Shown in pieces: positions 8,435-16,022 of a DNA stretch of 64,000 bases. Below the pieces are notes generated by a model that worked only from the letters and a program-made list of their open reading frames with translations, ran no database searches and was not told the origin of the DNA. The position numbers and the translations under genes are program-made. The stretch spans positions 295,126 through 359,125 of the forward strand of contig JAUNTX010000002.1 of NCBI GenBank assembly GCA_030538475.1, given 5' to 3'. Every line of letters begins with the position of its first letter. Position 1 is the first letter of the stretch. The stretch is from Dermabacter sp. Lineage in GTDB: Bacteria > Actinomycetota > Actinomycetes > Actinomycetales > Dermabacteraceae.

Positions 8435-8463
8435 ATGGCGGCTAACTCGGGTTTAGCCGCCAT
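8435..8463 (+). repeat. 29-bp palindrome family, copy 4 (compensated variant)
   Basis: The arms read ATGGCGGCT and AGCCGCCAT. The left-arm A-to-G change is matched by a right-arm T-to-C change, so pairing is kept. This is sequence evidence that the symmetry is maintained. Confidence 0.82.
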
Positions 8464-8556
8464 GGATTGTCGCAGCGGTGAGAAGAGGGTGGGGCAGGTG
8501 GGGCGGGTGGTGGGCGGGGTGTGCGTGAAGGAAGGAAGCGAGGGGCGCACGAGAAG

Positions 8557-8675
8557 GCGGGGGAGGGAGCGGGACGGAGGCATGTGGAGCGCAGGTACAG
8601 CGCGCTGTTCTGGCGCGGGGACTAAGGATGGCGACTTAGACGTGCTTAGTCGCCATCGAGTGTCGCGGTGGCGAG
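8557..8675 (+). repeat. 119-bp direct repeat, copy A
   Basis: Closely repeated at 8861-8979, offset 304 bp. It runs from GCGGGGGAGGGAGCGGG through GGAGCGCAGGTACAG and ends just after palindrome copy 5. A local duplication therefore carried a palindrome with it. Confidence 0.8.
8628..8656 (+). repeat. 29-bp palindrome family, copy 5
   Basis: Arms ATGGCGACT and AGTCGCCAT with the constant 11-nt centre ending in TT. It lies within direct repeat copy A. Confidence 0.85.
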
Positions 8676-8860
8676 AGAGGAGGGAGTGAGGGAGTGGGAG
8701 ATGAGGGGAAGTGGGAGGAAGAGGAGGTGAGGCGTGGGTGAGGGGCGGAGGAATGGGTGAGAGAAGAAGGGAGTGGGAGAGAAGAGTGGGCGAGGGGTGA
8801 GGTGTGTGAGCGAGGAGCAGTGGGGGAGACGAGGCATGGAGCGGGAAAGGACAGGGAGGG

Positions 8861-8979
8861 GCGGGGGAGGGAGCGGGTTGGAGGCATGTGGAGCGCAGGT
8901 ACAGAGTGCTGTTCTGGCGCGGGGACAAAGGGTGGCGACTAAGGGGTGCTTAGTCGCCATCGAGTGTCGCGGTGGTGAG
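8861..8979 (+). repeat. 119-bp direct repeat, copy B
   Basis: Second copy of the block at 8557-8675, with scattered substitutions around GGTACAG and inside the palindrome. The divergence means the duplication is not very recent. Confidence 0.8.
8932..8960 (+). repeat. 29-bp palindrome family, copy 6
   Basis: Arms GTGGCGACT and AGTCGCCAT; the outermost pair is a G-T wobble. It lies within direct repeat copy B. Confidence 0.83.
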
Positions 8980-9183
8980 CGAGGGGGTACCGCGCGCCTG
9001 GGCCGGGGATCAGCGGGCCCGCGATGCGAGAAACGGGCGCAGAAACAGCACGGGTGCGAAAGTTCCGCCGTTTCTACGCGCGGGGCCAGCCCTCGGGGCG
9101 AGAAACGGGTGCAGGACCAGCACGGGCGGGTGCAGAACCAAAACCAAAGGGCACTGAAGCAACAGCGGGGTAACAGTCGGGGG

Positions 9184-9234
9184 TTGACACCCCCGCACGT
9201 TCTATGGTTCATTAGTGGAGTAATGAACCATAGA
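9184..9234 (+). promoter_or_regulatory. Promoter and perfect operator of the GntR-ABC operon
   Basis: TTGACA (9184-9189) is a consensus -35 box. A perfect 14-bp inverted repeat begins 11 bp later: TCTATGGTTCATTA (9201-9214) and TAATGAACCATAGA (9221-9234), separated by GTGGAG. It covers the expected -10 and start site and ends 17 bp before the regulator ATG. This fits autorepression by the YtrA-type regulator. Confidence 0.8.
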
Positions 9235-9250
9235 ACCGAAGGAGGTGCCC

Positions 9251-9628
9251 ATGGCCCCGCCCGCCCCTCGCTCCGACCGCCCCATCTTCATGGAACTGGC
9301 CGATCAGATCGCCGATGACATCCTCGCCGGTGCCTACCCGAGCGGCGCCCAGGTACCGTCCACGACCGAACTGTCGGTGCATCTGCGGATCAATCCCGCC
9401 ACGGCGGGCAAGGCCCTCAATCGCCTTGTTGACCAGGGCGTTCTTGAACGCAGGCGCGGCCTCGGCATGTTCGTTACCCCCGAGGGTCCGGACCTTTTGC
9501 GCGCGGAGCGTTCCGCGAAGCTCGCGGCCACGTACATTGCGCCACTGGTTGCCGAGGCCGAACGCCTGGGCGTGAGCACCGCCGACCTCCTCACCATGAT
9601 TCGCCACTACACAGAGGACAACTCATGA
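9251..9628 (+). CDS. GntR-family transcriptional regulator, YtrA subfamily
   Basis: A 125-residue protein with an N-terminal winged helix-turn-helix ('YPSGAQVPSTTELSVHLRIN') and only a short C-terminal helix pair, which defines the YtrA subfamily. These regulators control ABC transporter operons and usually repress their own promoter. The next two genes encode such a transporter, and a perfect palindrome lies over the promoter. AAGGAGG at 9239-9245 fixes the ATG. The stop overlaps the ATPase start (ATGA). Characterised relatives respond to cell-wall-active antibiotics or membrane stress; the signal here is unknown. Confidence 0.88.
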   Translation: MAPPAPRSDRPIFMELADQIADDILAGAYPSGAQVPSTTELSVHLRINPATAGKALNRLVDQGVLERRRGLGMFVTPEGPDLLRAERSAKLAATYIAPLVAEAERLGVSTADLLTMIRHYTEDNS

Positions 9629-10578
9629 CCTCCACACCACACACCCGGGCAGAAGCCGACGGGATCCGCCTCACGAACGTCACGAAGTCCTTTGGGAAGA
9701 ATCAGGTTCTCCGGGGGATCGATCTTCACCTCGAACCGGGGAAGGTGTACGGCATTGTGGGCGCCAACGGGGTGGGGAAGACCACCCTCATGTCGGTGAT
9801 CTGCCACCACATGTTCCGCAGCGGCGGCCAGATCACGATCGACGGCGAGGACCCGGCGGAGAACGCCCGCATCCTCGAACGCACCTGCTTCATTCACGAG
9901 GATCAGCGGTGGCACGACGACTACAAGGTGGGCGACGTGCTGAAGGCCCTGCCCGCCTACTACCCCCGCTGGCAGGCGCAGCGCGCGGATGATCTGCTAG
10001 GCAGGTTCCGCGTTCCCCGCCAGACGCTGCTCAAGAAGCTTTCTCGTGGCCAGCGCTCCGCCCTGGCGATCTCGATTTCGCTCGCGAGCCGCGCCGACTA
10101 CACGTTCTTGGACGAACCGTACCTGGGTCTGGATCCCACGGCCCGGGTCATGTTCTACGAAGAGCTCGTGAGGGAGATTTCGGAGCATCCGCGCACGATT
10201 CTCATGTCCACGCATCTGATTGATGAGGCGGTGACGCTCATGGAGGACGTGGTGCTCATGCGCCAGGGGCGTGTAGCGATGCACGGCGAGGTGGAGTCCA
10301 TGACCGCGCGCATGACCACGGTGCGCGGGATGGACACCGCGGTGGCGGAGGTGGTGCGCGGCAGGGAGATCGTGTCGAGCTCGACCCTGGGCCGCATCCA
10401 CTCGGTGCTGATCGACGGCGAGCTGAGTCCCGAACAGCGCGCCCGGGCTGAGTCGCTCCACGTGAGCGTCGAATCGCCGGGCCTTCAGGACATTGTGGCC
10501 GCGCTCGGCATCCTCGACCACGAGAGCCCCACGATCACCACCAACGCCAACGCAGACGCCGACACGCACGCCCTCTAG
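9625..10578 (+). CDS. ABC transporter ATP-binding protein of the GntR-linked operon
   Basis: A 317-residue cytoplasmic ATPase. Walker A is GANGVGKTT, the signature is 'LSRGQRSALA', and Walker B is 'TFLDEPYLGLD' with an H-loop His in 'MSTHLIDEA'. The single nucleotide-binding domain and C-terminal extension of about 90 residues are typical of CcmA/YtrB-like exporters. The start overlaps the regulator stop, indicating coupling. Its partner is the membrane protein immediately downstream. Likely roles are export or membrane-stress relief; the substrate cannot be read from sequence. Confidence 0.88.
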   Translation: MTSTPHTRAEADGIRLTNVTKSFGKNQVLRGIDLHLEPGKVYGIVGANGVGKTTLMSVICHHMFRSGGQITIDGEDPAENARILERTCFIHEDQRWHDDYKVGDVLKALPAYYPRWQAQRADDLLGRFRVPRQTLLKKLSRGQRSALAISISLASRADYTFLDEPYLGLDPTARVMFYEELVREISEHPRTILMSTHLIDEAVTLMEDVVLMRQGRVAMHGEVESMTARMTTVRGMDTAVAEVVRGREIVSSSTLGRIHSVLIDGELSPEQRARAESLHVSVESPGLQDIVAALGILDHESPTITTNANADADTHAL

Positions 10579-10590
10579 TCCTGCTCCCTC

Positions 10591-10609
10591 CGCCCGCACG
10601 CTGCGGGCG
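10591..10609 (+). terminator. Intercistronic hairpin between ATPase and permease genes
   Basis: CGCCCGCA and TGCGGGCG form a perfect 8-bp stem around a 3-nt loop. No T-tract follows, and the permease gene starts 20 bp later, so it may only attenuate or protect the transcript. Confidence 0.5.
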
Positions 10610-10628
10610 CCGATACCCAAGGAGAATC

Positions 10629-11360
10629 ATGAGCACCACGATGCCGTCCTATCCGATGCGCAACTTCCGCCTGTACTTCATTAATCATTCGTATTCGGTC
10701 TACGCGGCGCCGACCATGCTGCTCGGAGTGTTGGGGCTGACCCTCGTGGCCGGCCTCATCACGGGTTCGGTGACGGGCCTTCCCCTGCCCGCGCAGGTGG
10801 CGGACGGATTCGAGGGCGTGTGGATGATCGTCCCCGTCATCACCGGAACGTTTATTTCCAGTGGCGCGCTCGCGGTCAACCGCACGTTCGCCATGGCTCT
10901 CACATTCGGCAGCACTCGGCGAGACTTCTTTTTGGGCCTCGGGCTGGGCTTTTTCGTGACGTCCCTCATCACGGCGATCTGCGGCGTGGTGCTGCTTCTG
11001 CTGGAGCAGCTCACGGGTGGCTGGTTCATGGGGGTGCCCGTGTTCGATGTTCCCGCGCTCGGCAGCGGCAACGTGAGCATCGCCTTCGTGTCCCTCCTGG
11101 TATACGCGCTGGCCGCACTGTTCATAGGCGCCGCATTCGGCACGATCTTCCGCGCCCTCGGCCCCACGGCGGTGACGGTCGCGATTGTGGTCTCCGTCCT
11201 GGCGATCCTGGGCCTTGCGGCCATCATCGTGGTGCAGCGGGACGTGATGCTGCCGTTCTTCGCGGGCTTTGGCGCGTGGCTGCCCGCGGCCGTGGGCGCT
11301 GGGCTCGCGGTGGTTGCCGTGATCGTGAGCGGCGTGGCAAACCGCCGCGCCACGATCTAG
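10629..11360 (+). CDS. ABC transporter membrane subunit of the GntR-linked operon
   Basis: A 243-residue membrane protein with six hydrophobic segments and no recognisable enzymatic motif, the usual form of an ABC-2-like permease. AAGGAG precedes the ATG. It directly follows the ATPase and GntR genes, so the three form a YtrABC-like unit. Its 3' end overlaps by 4 bp the 3' end of the convergent SorC regulator gene. Confidence 0.82.
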   Translation: MSTTMPSYPMRNFRLYFINHSYSVYAAPTMLLGVLGLTLVAGLITGSVTGLPLPAQVADGFEGVWMIVPVITGTFISSGALAVNRTFAMALTFGSTRRDFFLGLGLGFFVTSLITAICGVVLLLLEQLTGGWFMGVPVFDVPALGSGNVSIAFVSLLVYALAALFIGAAFGTIFRALGPTAVTVAIVVSVLAILGLAAIIVVQRDVMLPFFAGFGAWLPAAVGAGLAVVAVIVSGVANRRATI

Positions 11361-12334
11361 CGGCGCGGGGCGATCCTCTCGAGCATGAGTTTCGCGGTGT
11401 CGTAGTCGGTGACCACGGCGTTGAGGATTCCCCCGCGGGCGGCCGCCACGATGGCCCCGGCCTTTTCGGGGCCGGACGCCACGCCGATGACGAGCGGGAT
11501 GGCCCGCAGTTCGTCGAGGGACAGCGCGAGGGTGCGCGGCGTCAGGGGCGTGGGGACGTGGGCCCCGGTGGCGTCGTAGTGATGGTCGAGGATGTGGCCG
11601 ACGGCGCCGCCGTCGCGGATCGCGTTCTGGATTGGCGGGGTCATGTATTCGGCGAGGATGTTGCCTTCGCCGTAGGCGTCCACTCCGGCGACGCCGACGA
11701 GGGCGACGTCGGCCCGGGCGGCGAGCGCGAGGGTGGTGGCGACTTTTTCTTCGCGCATGAGGGGGCGCAGCAGGGCGGGGTCGTCGACGATGAGGGGGAC
11801 GGCCATGCGGGCGGAGGTGGCGCCGAGTTTCTTGGCGATGTGGTGGCAGACGGTGGGGGCGTCGCGCCCCCACGAGGGTGGCCCGCCGGGCAGGGAGCCG
11901 AGCATTTGGACCACGGTGCAGTGGGTCCGGTTGATGTCGGGCACGTGGCGGGAGACGGCGGCGACGGAGCGGCCGTTGCCGACGGCGAGGACCTGGCCGT
12001 CGCTCGTGACGCGCACGAGGAGGTCGGCGGCGGTGATGCCGAGGTGGTCGAAGGAATCGGATTCGCTGGACTCGGTGACGCGGACGGCGGTGAGGCCGAG
12101 CGCGGTCTTGAGGCGCGCCTCGATGGAGAGGATCCGTTCGAGGGGGTGCGAGATGGTGATGCGCACGATTCCGGCCTCGCGCGCTTGCGTGAGCAGGCGG
12201 GAAATGCTGGGGCGGGAGTAGCCCACGGCGTCGGCGATCTGTGCTTGCGTCCAGTTCTCTTCGTAGTAGAGGCGGGCGACGCGGAGCAGGAGCTGGACGT
12301 CGTCGCGGGCGCTCGGGCTGCTCATGGGCACCAT
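11357..12334 (-). CDS. SorC/DeoR-family sugar-responsive transcriptional regulator
   Basis: A 325-residue protein. An N-terminal helix-turn-helix ('WTQAQIADAVGYSRPSISRLL') is followed by a SorC sugar-phosphate-binding domain ending in 'GVASGPEKAGAIVAAARGG' and 'VVTDYDTAKLML'. SorC regulators sense phosphorylated sugars and act on catabolic operons. No obvious target is adjacent. The PTS operon at 0.4 kb, with paired palindromes, is a candidate. A second in-frame ATG lies three codons downstream; neither has a clear ribosome-binding site. Confidence 0.87.
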   Translation of the reverse strand: MVPMSSPSARDDVQLLLRVARLYYEENWTQAQIADAVGYSRPSISRLLTQAREAGIVRITISHPLERILSIEARLKTALGLTAVRVTESSESDSFDHLGITAADLLVRVTSDGQVLAVGNGRSVAAVSRHVPDINRTHCTVVQMLGSLPGGPPSWGRDAPTVCHHIAKKLGATSARMAVPLIVDDPALLRPLMREEKVATTLALAARADVALVGVAGVDAYGEGNILAEYMTPPIQNAIRDGGAVGHILDHHYDATGAHVPTPLTPRTLALSLDELRAIPLVIGVASGPEKAGAIVAAARGGILNAVVTDYDTAKLMLERIAPRR

Positions 12335-12379
12335 CGTATGCGGCGGGATGGGGCGGCCCCTGGGCCCGTCAGGTGCCCG

Positions 12380-13456
12380 TCAGAGGTGCGGCGCGGGGGC
12401 CTTGTCGGTCTCGAGAATCCACTGGATAGCGGCGGTGGCGGCGCCGCGCGCCCAGAACGCGAAGTCGTGCTGGCGCAAGCGAATGTCGAGGCCGCTCGCG
12501 TTGTGGTGGCGCACCTCGGCGATACCGGCGTCGAGTTCTTCTTCGTGGCCGGCGAGCAGGTGGGCGGCTTCGCCGGAGATGACGACCCCACGGGGCATGG
12601 TGAAGGCGGCGGCGGTGCCGACGAGCCTGCCGAGCGCGCGGGCGGCGCGGGACAGGTCCTCGTAGTCGAGCTTTTCCGGGTGGGCGAAGCTGGGCCAGTT
12701 GGGGCCGCGAATGGCGTCGGTCAAGGTGCCGAAGCCGGTGTTGGCGTCGGTGATGACCTGGTTGTTAAGCACGAGGGCGAAGCCGGTGCCGATGCCGACG
12801 GTGAGGACGATGAAGCGGTCGGTTTCGAGGCCGATCCCGAACCAGTTTTCTGCTTCGGCAAGCACCGTGAGGTCGTGACCGATGAGCACGGGAAGGCCCG
12901 TGCGGGCCGCGAGGATGCCGCCCGCATCGACGTCTCGCCAGCCAAGGAACGGGGCCTCGCGCACCACGCGGGCCCGGTCGATCTGGCCGCCGATGCTCAC
13001 GCCAATGGCGGCGATCTGGGCGCCGGGGCGTGCGGAGGCGAGTTCGATGCGCAGGTTGTCCACGAGGTGCGCGGCGGCGTCGAGGACCGCGGTGGGGGAG
13101 GTGTCGGTGATGCTGAGGGTTCGGGAGGAGAGGACGCCGAGGCGGGCATCGGTGGCGATCGCGACGATGGATTCGTGGGTGATGGAGATGCCGATGAGGG
13201 AGTATCTGTCGATTGCGACATCGAGTGGTGTGGTGGGGCGCCCGAGCGGGGCGCGTCGCAGCTCGCCTTCGACCAGGAGTCCGCGCTCTCGCAGGGGGGC
13301 GCTCACGCGGCTGAGGGATGAGGGGGAGAGGCTGGCCCGCGCGGCCAGTTCGGGGCGCGTGAGCGGGCCGTAGCGCAGCAGTTCGAGGTAGACGCGCCGC
13401 GCGGAATCGGGCAGGTCGTGCCAGTCGAGGGGCTCGGGGGCTTTCACGCCCCCCAC
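12380..13456 (-). CDS. ROK-family transcriptional regulator
   Basis: A 358-residue repressor-type ROK protein. A MarR-like winged helix at residues 20-75 ('LTRPELAARASLSPSSLSRV') is followed by a sugar-kinase-fold domain with 'GIGTGFALVLNNQVI' and 'GRLVGTAAAFTMPRGVVISG'. The CxCGxxGC zinc motif of many ROK proteins is not present. It is divergent from the CUT1 importer and GH13 gene starting at 13.8 kb, whose promoter carries a nested palindrome. Control of those genes by alpha-glucosides is the natural inference. Confidence 0.86.
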   Translation of the reverse strand: MGGVKAPEPLDWHDLPDSARRVYLELLRYGPLTRPELAARASLSPSSLSRVSAPLRERGLLVEGELRRAPLGRPTTPLDVAIDRYSLIGISITHESIVAIATDARLGVLSSRTLSITDTSPTAVLDAAAHLVDNLRIELASARPGAQIAAIGVSIGGQIDRARVVREAPFLGWRDVDAGGILAARTGLPVLIGHDLTVLAEAENWFGIGLETDRFIVLTVGIGTGFALVLNNQVITDANTGFGTLTDAIRGPNWPSFAHPEKLDYEDLSRAARALGRLVGTAAAFTMPRGVVISGEAAHLLAGHEEELDAGIAEVRHHNASGLDIRLRQHDFAFWARGAATAAIQWILETDKAPAPHL

Positions 13457-13782
13457 TATGCCAGCAAAGGGGAGCGGGGGAGGAGCGGCGCGAAAGGGAG
13501 GAAGGGGTGGAAGTGGGGATGGAGCAGCGTGAGAAAAGGGGGAAGGGGGGAGCGGGAGTGGAGCAGCGGGGTGGTGTGGGGTGGAGAGGTGTGAATGGGG
13601 AGAAGGGGAGCCGGAGGGGGAGGGGTGAGGGTGGCGGGATGAGGAGGAGTCGCACGGGCCGACGGGGTTCGTGTGGGAGGCGAGGTCCGCAAGAAGATCG
13701 CGAGCCGCGGGGCCGACGGGGGCGCCGCAGCCGACGGGAGGGGCCGGGACCTCGCTCAGAAATCTGGGGGCACGAAGTCCTT
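13457..13782. other. Polypurine intergenic tract with G-quadruplex potential
   Basis: Up to about 13660 the top strand is almost all G and A, like the tract at 8.3-9.0 kb. At 13597-13631 five G-runs (GGGG, GGGG, GGGGG, GGGG, GGG) have short loops, a canonical G-quadruplex pattern. I see no gene here. One copy of the 12-mer family lies at 13709-13720. Confidence 0.6.
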
Positions 13783-13818
13783 GACGCTACTTATTTTTGC
13801 TGCAAAACTAAGTGCGTC
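13783..13818. promoter_or_regulatory. Nested palindrome, operator candidate for the alpha-glucoside operon
   Basis: An outer pair, GACGCTACTTA and TAAGTGCGTC, surrounds a perfect inner palindrome, TTTTGC-T-GCAAAA (13795-13807), on nearly the same centre. A -35-like TTGACG (13781-13786) overlaps its left edge. It lies 28 bp upstream of the binding-protein gene and downstream of the divergent ROK gene's start. Confidence 0.5.
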
Positions 13819-13845
13819 TGACGGGTCCATCGCAAGGAGACACCA

Positions 13846-15093
13846 ATGGCTCACCCCTCACGCCGCGGCTTCATGCTCGGCTTGGCCGCGCTCGGCGCGA
13901 CCGGCACCCTGGCAGGCTGCGGGAGCGGCCAAGGCGCCACCAGCCTCGAGTACTTCCAGTTCAAGTCTGAAGCCATCGAGCTGTTCGACCAGATCTGCCA
14001 GGACTTCAACGCCGCCACCCCGGGCGTGAGCGTGCGCCAGAACTTCCAGGCCGACAACGTGACGGCGCTGCGCGTGCGGCTCGTGAAGAACAGCATGCCG
14101 GACATCGTGTCGATCAACGGCGACTACGCCTTCGGCTCCATCGCCCGCAGCGGGGTGTTCTACGACTTCGCCCCCACGGGCCTGCTCGACAACGTGCAGG
14201 ACGGCGTGGTGGACATCCTTCCCTCGCTCGGCGCCGGTGCCGAAGGCCAGGTCAACGGTGTCCCGCTCGCCAATAACGGCTCGGGAATCATCTACAACAA
14301 GGACATCTTCGAGGAGCACGACGTCACCCCGCCGACCACGTGGGATGAGCTGATCGCCGCGTGCGAGACGTTCCAGGCCGCGGGCGTGGACCCCTTCTAC
14401 TGGGGCTTCGGCGACAACTGGACCGGCGCCCCCATGTTCTCCTCGATCTCCGGCGGATTCCTGCCGAACGTGGCCGACTGGTACGCCGAGCGCCTCAAGG
14501 GCGAAACCAGCTTCGAGCACTTGCGCCCCGTGCTGGAAAAGATGGACCAGATTGCCCAGATGGGCAACTCGAACAAGTACGAGATCGGCTACAACGACGG
14601 CAACCAGGGCTTCAGCCAGGGCCGCGCCGCCATGTACGTGCACGGCACGTACGCGATCCCCGCGATCCGCTCCTACAACCCCGACGTCCGCCTTGGCACG
14701 TTCGCGACCCCGGCCGACGACGCCGCGAACACTCGCGTGGTCTCCGGCGTCGACGTGGCCCTCACGATGGGCAGTGAGCCGGAGCACGAGCAGGACAGCC
14801 TGGACTTCATCCGCTATGTCATGGCCGAAGAGAACATGCTCGCCTACTGCAGCGAGCAGGTGGCCTACCCGACCCTCAACGGCACCGCGCCCGACGACGA
14901 AGCACTCCTGGGCCTCCAGGAGTACTTCGAGACGGACCGCCTGGCGACCTATTCGGACCACAACTTCCCGCAGGGCGTCAACCTCAACAACTACATGCAG
15001 CAGTTCCTCATCGATCACAACGTGGACAAGTTCATCGCCACGCTCGATGAACAGTGGGACAAGGTCACCGCCCGCATGGCAGCGAACAGCTAG
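13846..15093 (+). CDS. CUT1 ABC transporter sugar-binding lipoprotein
   Basis: A 415-residue extracytoplasmic solute-binding protein (MalE-like SBP family 1). The N-terminus has a twin-Arg-like 'SRRGF' and a lipobox 'LAGC' (Cys25), so it should be lipid-anchored outside the membrane. It starts after AAGGAG. Two permease genes and a GH13 alpha-glucosidase follow, so an alpha-linked oligosaccharide such as isomaltose, panose or a maltooligosaccharide is the likely ligand. The operon lacks an ATPase gene. Confidence 0.87.
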   Translation: MAHPSRRGFMLGLAALGATGTLAGCGSGQGATSLEYFQFKSEAIELFDQICQDFNAATPGVSVRQNFQADNVTALRVRLVKNSMPDIVSINGDYAFGSIARSGVFYDFAPTGLLDNVQDGVVDILPSLGAGAEGQVNGVPLANNGSGIIYNKDIFEEHDVTPPTTWDELIAACETFQAAGVDPFYWGFGDNWTGAPMFSSISGGFLPNVADWYAERLKGETSFEHLRPVLEKMDQIAQMGNSNKYEIGYNDGNQGFSQGRAAMYVHGTYAIPAIRSYNPDVRLGTFATPADDAANTRVVSGVDVALTMGSEPEHEQDSLDFIRYVMAEENMLAYCSEQVAYPTLNGTAPDDEALLGLQEYFETDRLATYSDHNFPQGVNLNNYMQQFLIDHNVDKFIATLDEQWDKVTARMAANS

Positions 15094-15104
15094 GAGAAAG
15101 CGAC

Positions 15105-16022
15105 GTGTTGACAGTGAACAGCCATCAGGGGAAGCCAGCACCGGCGCCCCTCACGTCCAAGGTGGGCCGGATCGACCCCGCGCACCTGTGGATGGTCATC
15201 CCGGCCATCATCCTGTTTGCGGCCCTCCTCGTGTGGCCGCTCGTCCAGGGCATCTTCTACACCTTCACGAACTACCAGGGCTACGGCGACTGGACGTTCA
15301 TCGGCCTCCAGAACTACTTCTTCCTGTTCCAGGACTCGGTGATCTGGCAGTCCTACGGCTTCACGTTCCTCTACGCGATCAGCGCCACGATCCTCACGAA
15401 CGTCGTCGCGATGATCCTCGCGCTCGCCCTCAACTCGAAGATCCGCGCCAAGAACGCCTTCCGCGGCCTGTTCTTCTTGCCGTACATGCTCCCGGTGCTG
15501 ATCGTCTCCTACATCTTCAGCTACCTCTTCACGAATAACCTGCCGCTCGTGGGCCAGTGGCTCGGCTGGGAATGGCTCTCCACCTCCCTGCTCGCCAACG
15601 AATCCCTCGCCTGGCTCGCCATCGTGTTCGTGGGCGTGTGGCAGGGCGTCGCCTTCACCACCCTCATCTACATTTCGGGCCTGCAAACCGTGCCCGAAGA
15701 GGTCTACGAAGCGGCCTCCATTGACGGGGCGAGCACGTGGCGCCAGTTCTGGTCCATCACCTTCCCGCTCATCATGCCGTTCTTCACCATCAACATGGTG
15801 CTGAGCTTCAAGAACTCCCTCGGGGTCTTCGACCAAGTGGTGGCCCTCACCGGCGGCGGTCCCGGCACCGCCACCCAGTCCGTCTCGTTCCTCATCTTCA
15901 AGAACGGCTTCCAGGGCGGCGAGTTCGCCTACCAGACCGCCAACGGCGTCATCTACTTCATCATCCTGCTGGTGCTCTCCTTCGCCCAGCTGCGATTCCT
16001 GCGGTCCAAGGAGGCCAACTGA
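15105..16022 (+). CDS. CUT1 ABC transporter permease, MalF-like
   Basis: A roughly 305-residue inner permease with six membrane helices. The EAA loop reads 'EAASIDGASTWRQFW', the contact site for the ATPase. I chose the GTG at 15105 because AGGAG (15092-15096) is eight bases upstream and overlaps the preceding stop region. The gene overlaps the next permease by one base (TGATG), so the pair is translationally coupled. It works with the preceding binding protein and an ATPase encoded elsewhere. Confidence 0.88.
   Translation: MLTVNSHQGKPAPAPLTSKVGRIDPAHLWMVIPAIILFAALLVWPLVQGIFYTFTNYQGYGDWTFIGLQNYFFLFQDSVIWQSYGFTFLYAISATILTNVVAMILALALNSKIRAKNAFRGLFFLPYMLPVLIVSYIFSYLFTNNLPLVGQWLGWEWLSTSLLANESLAWLAIVFVGVWQGVAFTTLIYISGLQTVPEEVYEAASIDGASTWRQFWSITFPLIMPFFTINMVLSFKNSLGVFDQVVALTGGGPGTATQSVSFLIFKNGFQGGEFAYQTANGVIYFIILLVLSFAQLRFLRSKEAN

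Larger units (their letters stand above)
7880..9183. other. Repeat-rich, polypurine gene desert
   Basis: About 1.3 kb without a convincing intact gene. It contains a transposase relic near 7.9-8.1 kb, palindrome copies 3 to 6, a duplicated 119-bp block, and G/A-rich top-strand DNA from about 8300 to 8990. Open frames here have strongly skewed Ser/Pro or Arg/Gly composition and arise from the purine bias. Confidence 0.7.

Noticed and set aside
8278..8928. Minus-strand frames rich in Ser, Pro and Leu
   Set aside because: Produced by pyrimidine-rich DNA and the repeated palindromes. No family pattern or ribosome-binding site.
7144..8960. CRISPR array
   Set aside because: The repeats are irregularly spaced (164 to over 1000 bp), there are no uniform spacers and no cas genes.
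63..8979. Family of tiny proteins starting MATK and containing VAI
   Set aside because: The palindrome creates ATG-GCG-ACT-AA on both strands. One copy has a stop after three codons, and none has a ribosome-binding site.
10820..13321. An 833-codon plus-strand frame
   Set aside because: Gly/Ala/Asp-rich shadow running across a permease gene and two regulator genes on the opposite strand. It has no domain pattern and a poor start.
13781..13809. Full promoter at the alpha-glucoside operon
   Set aside because: TTGACG is a fair -35 box, but no good -10 box lies 16-18 bp downstream, so only the dyad is annotated.
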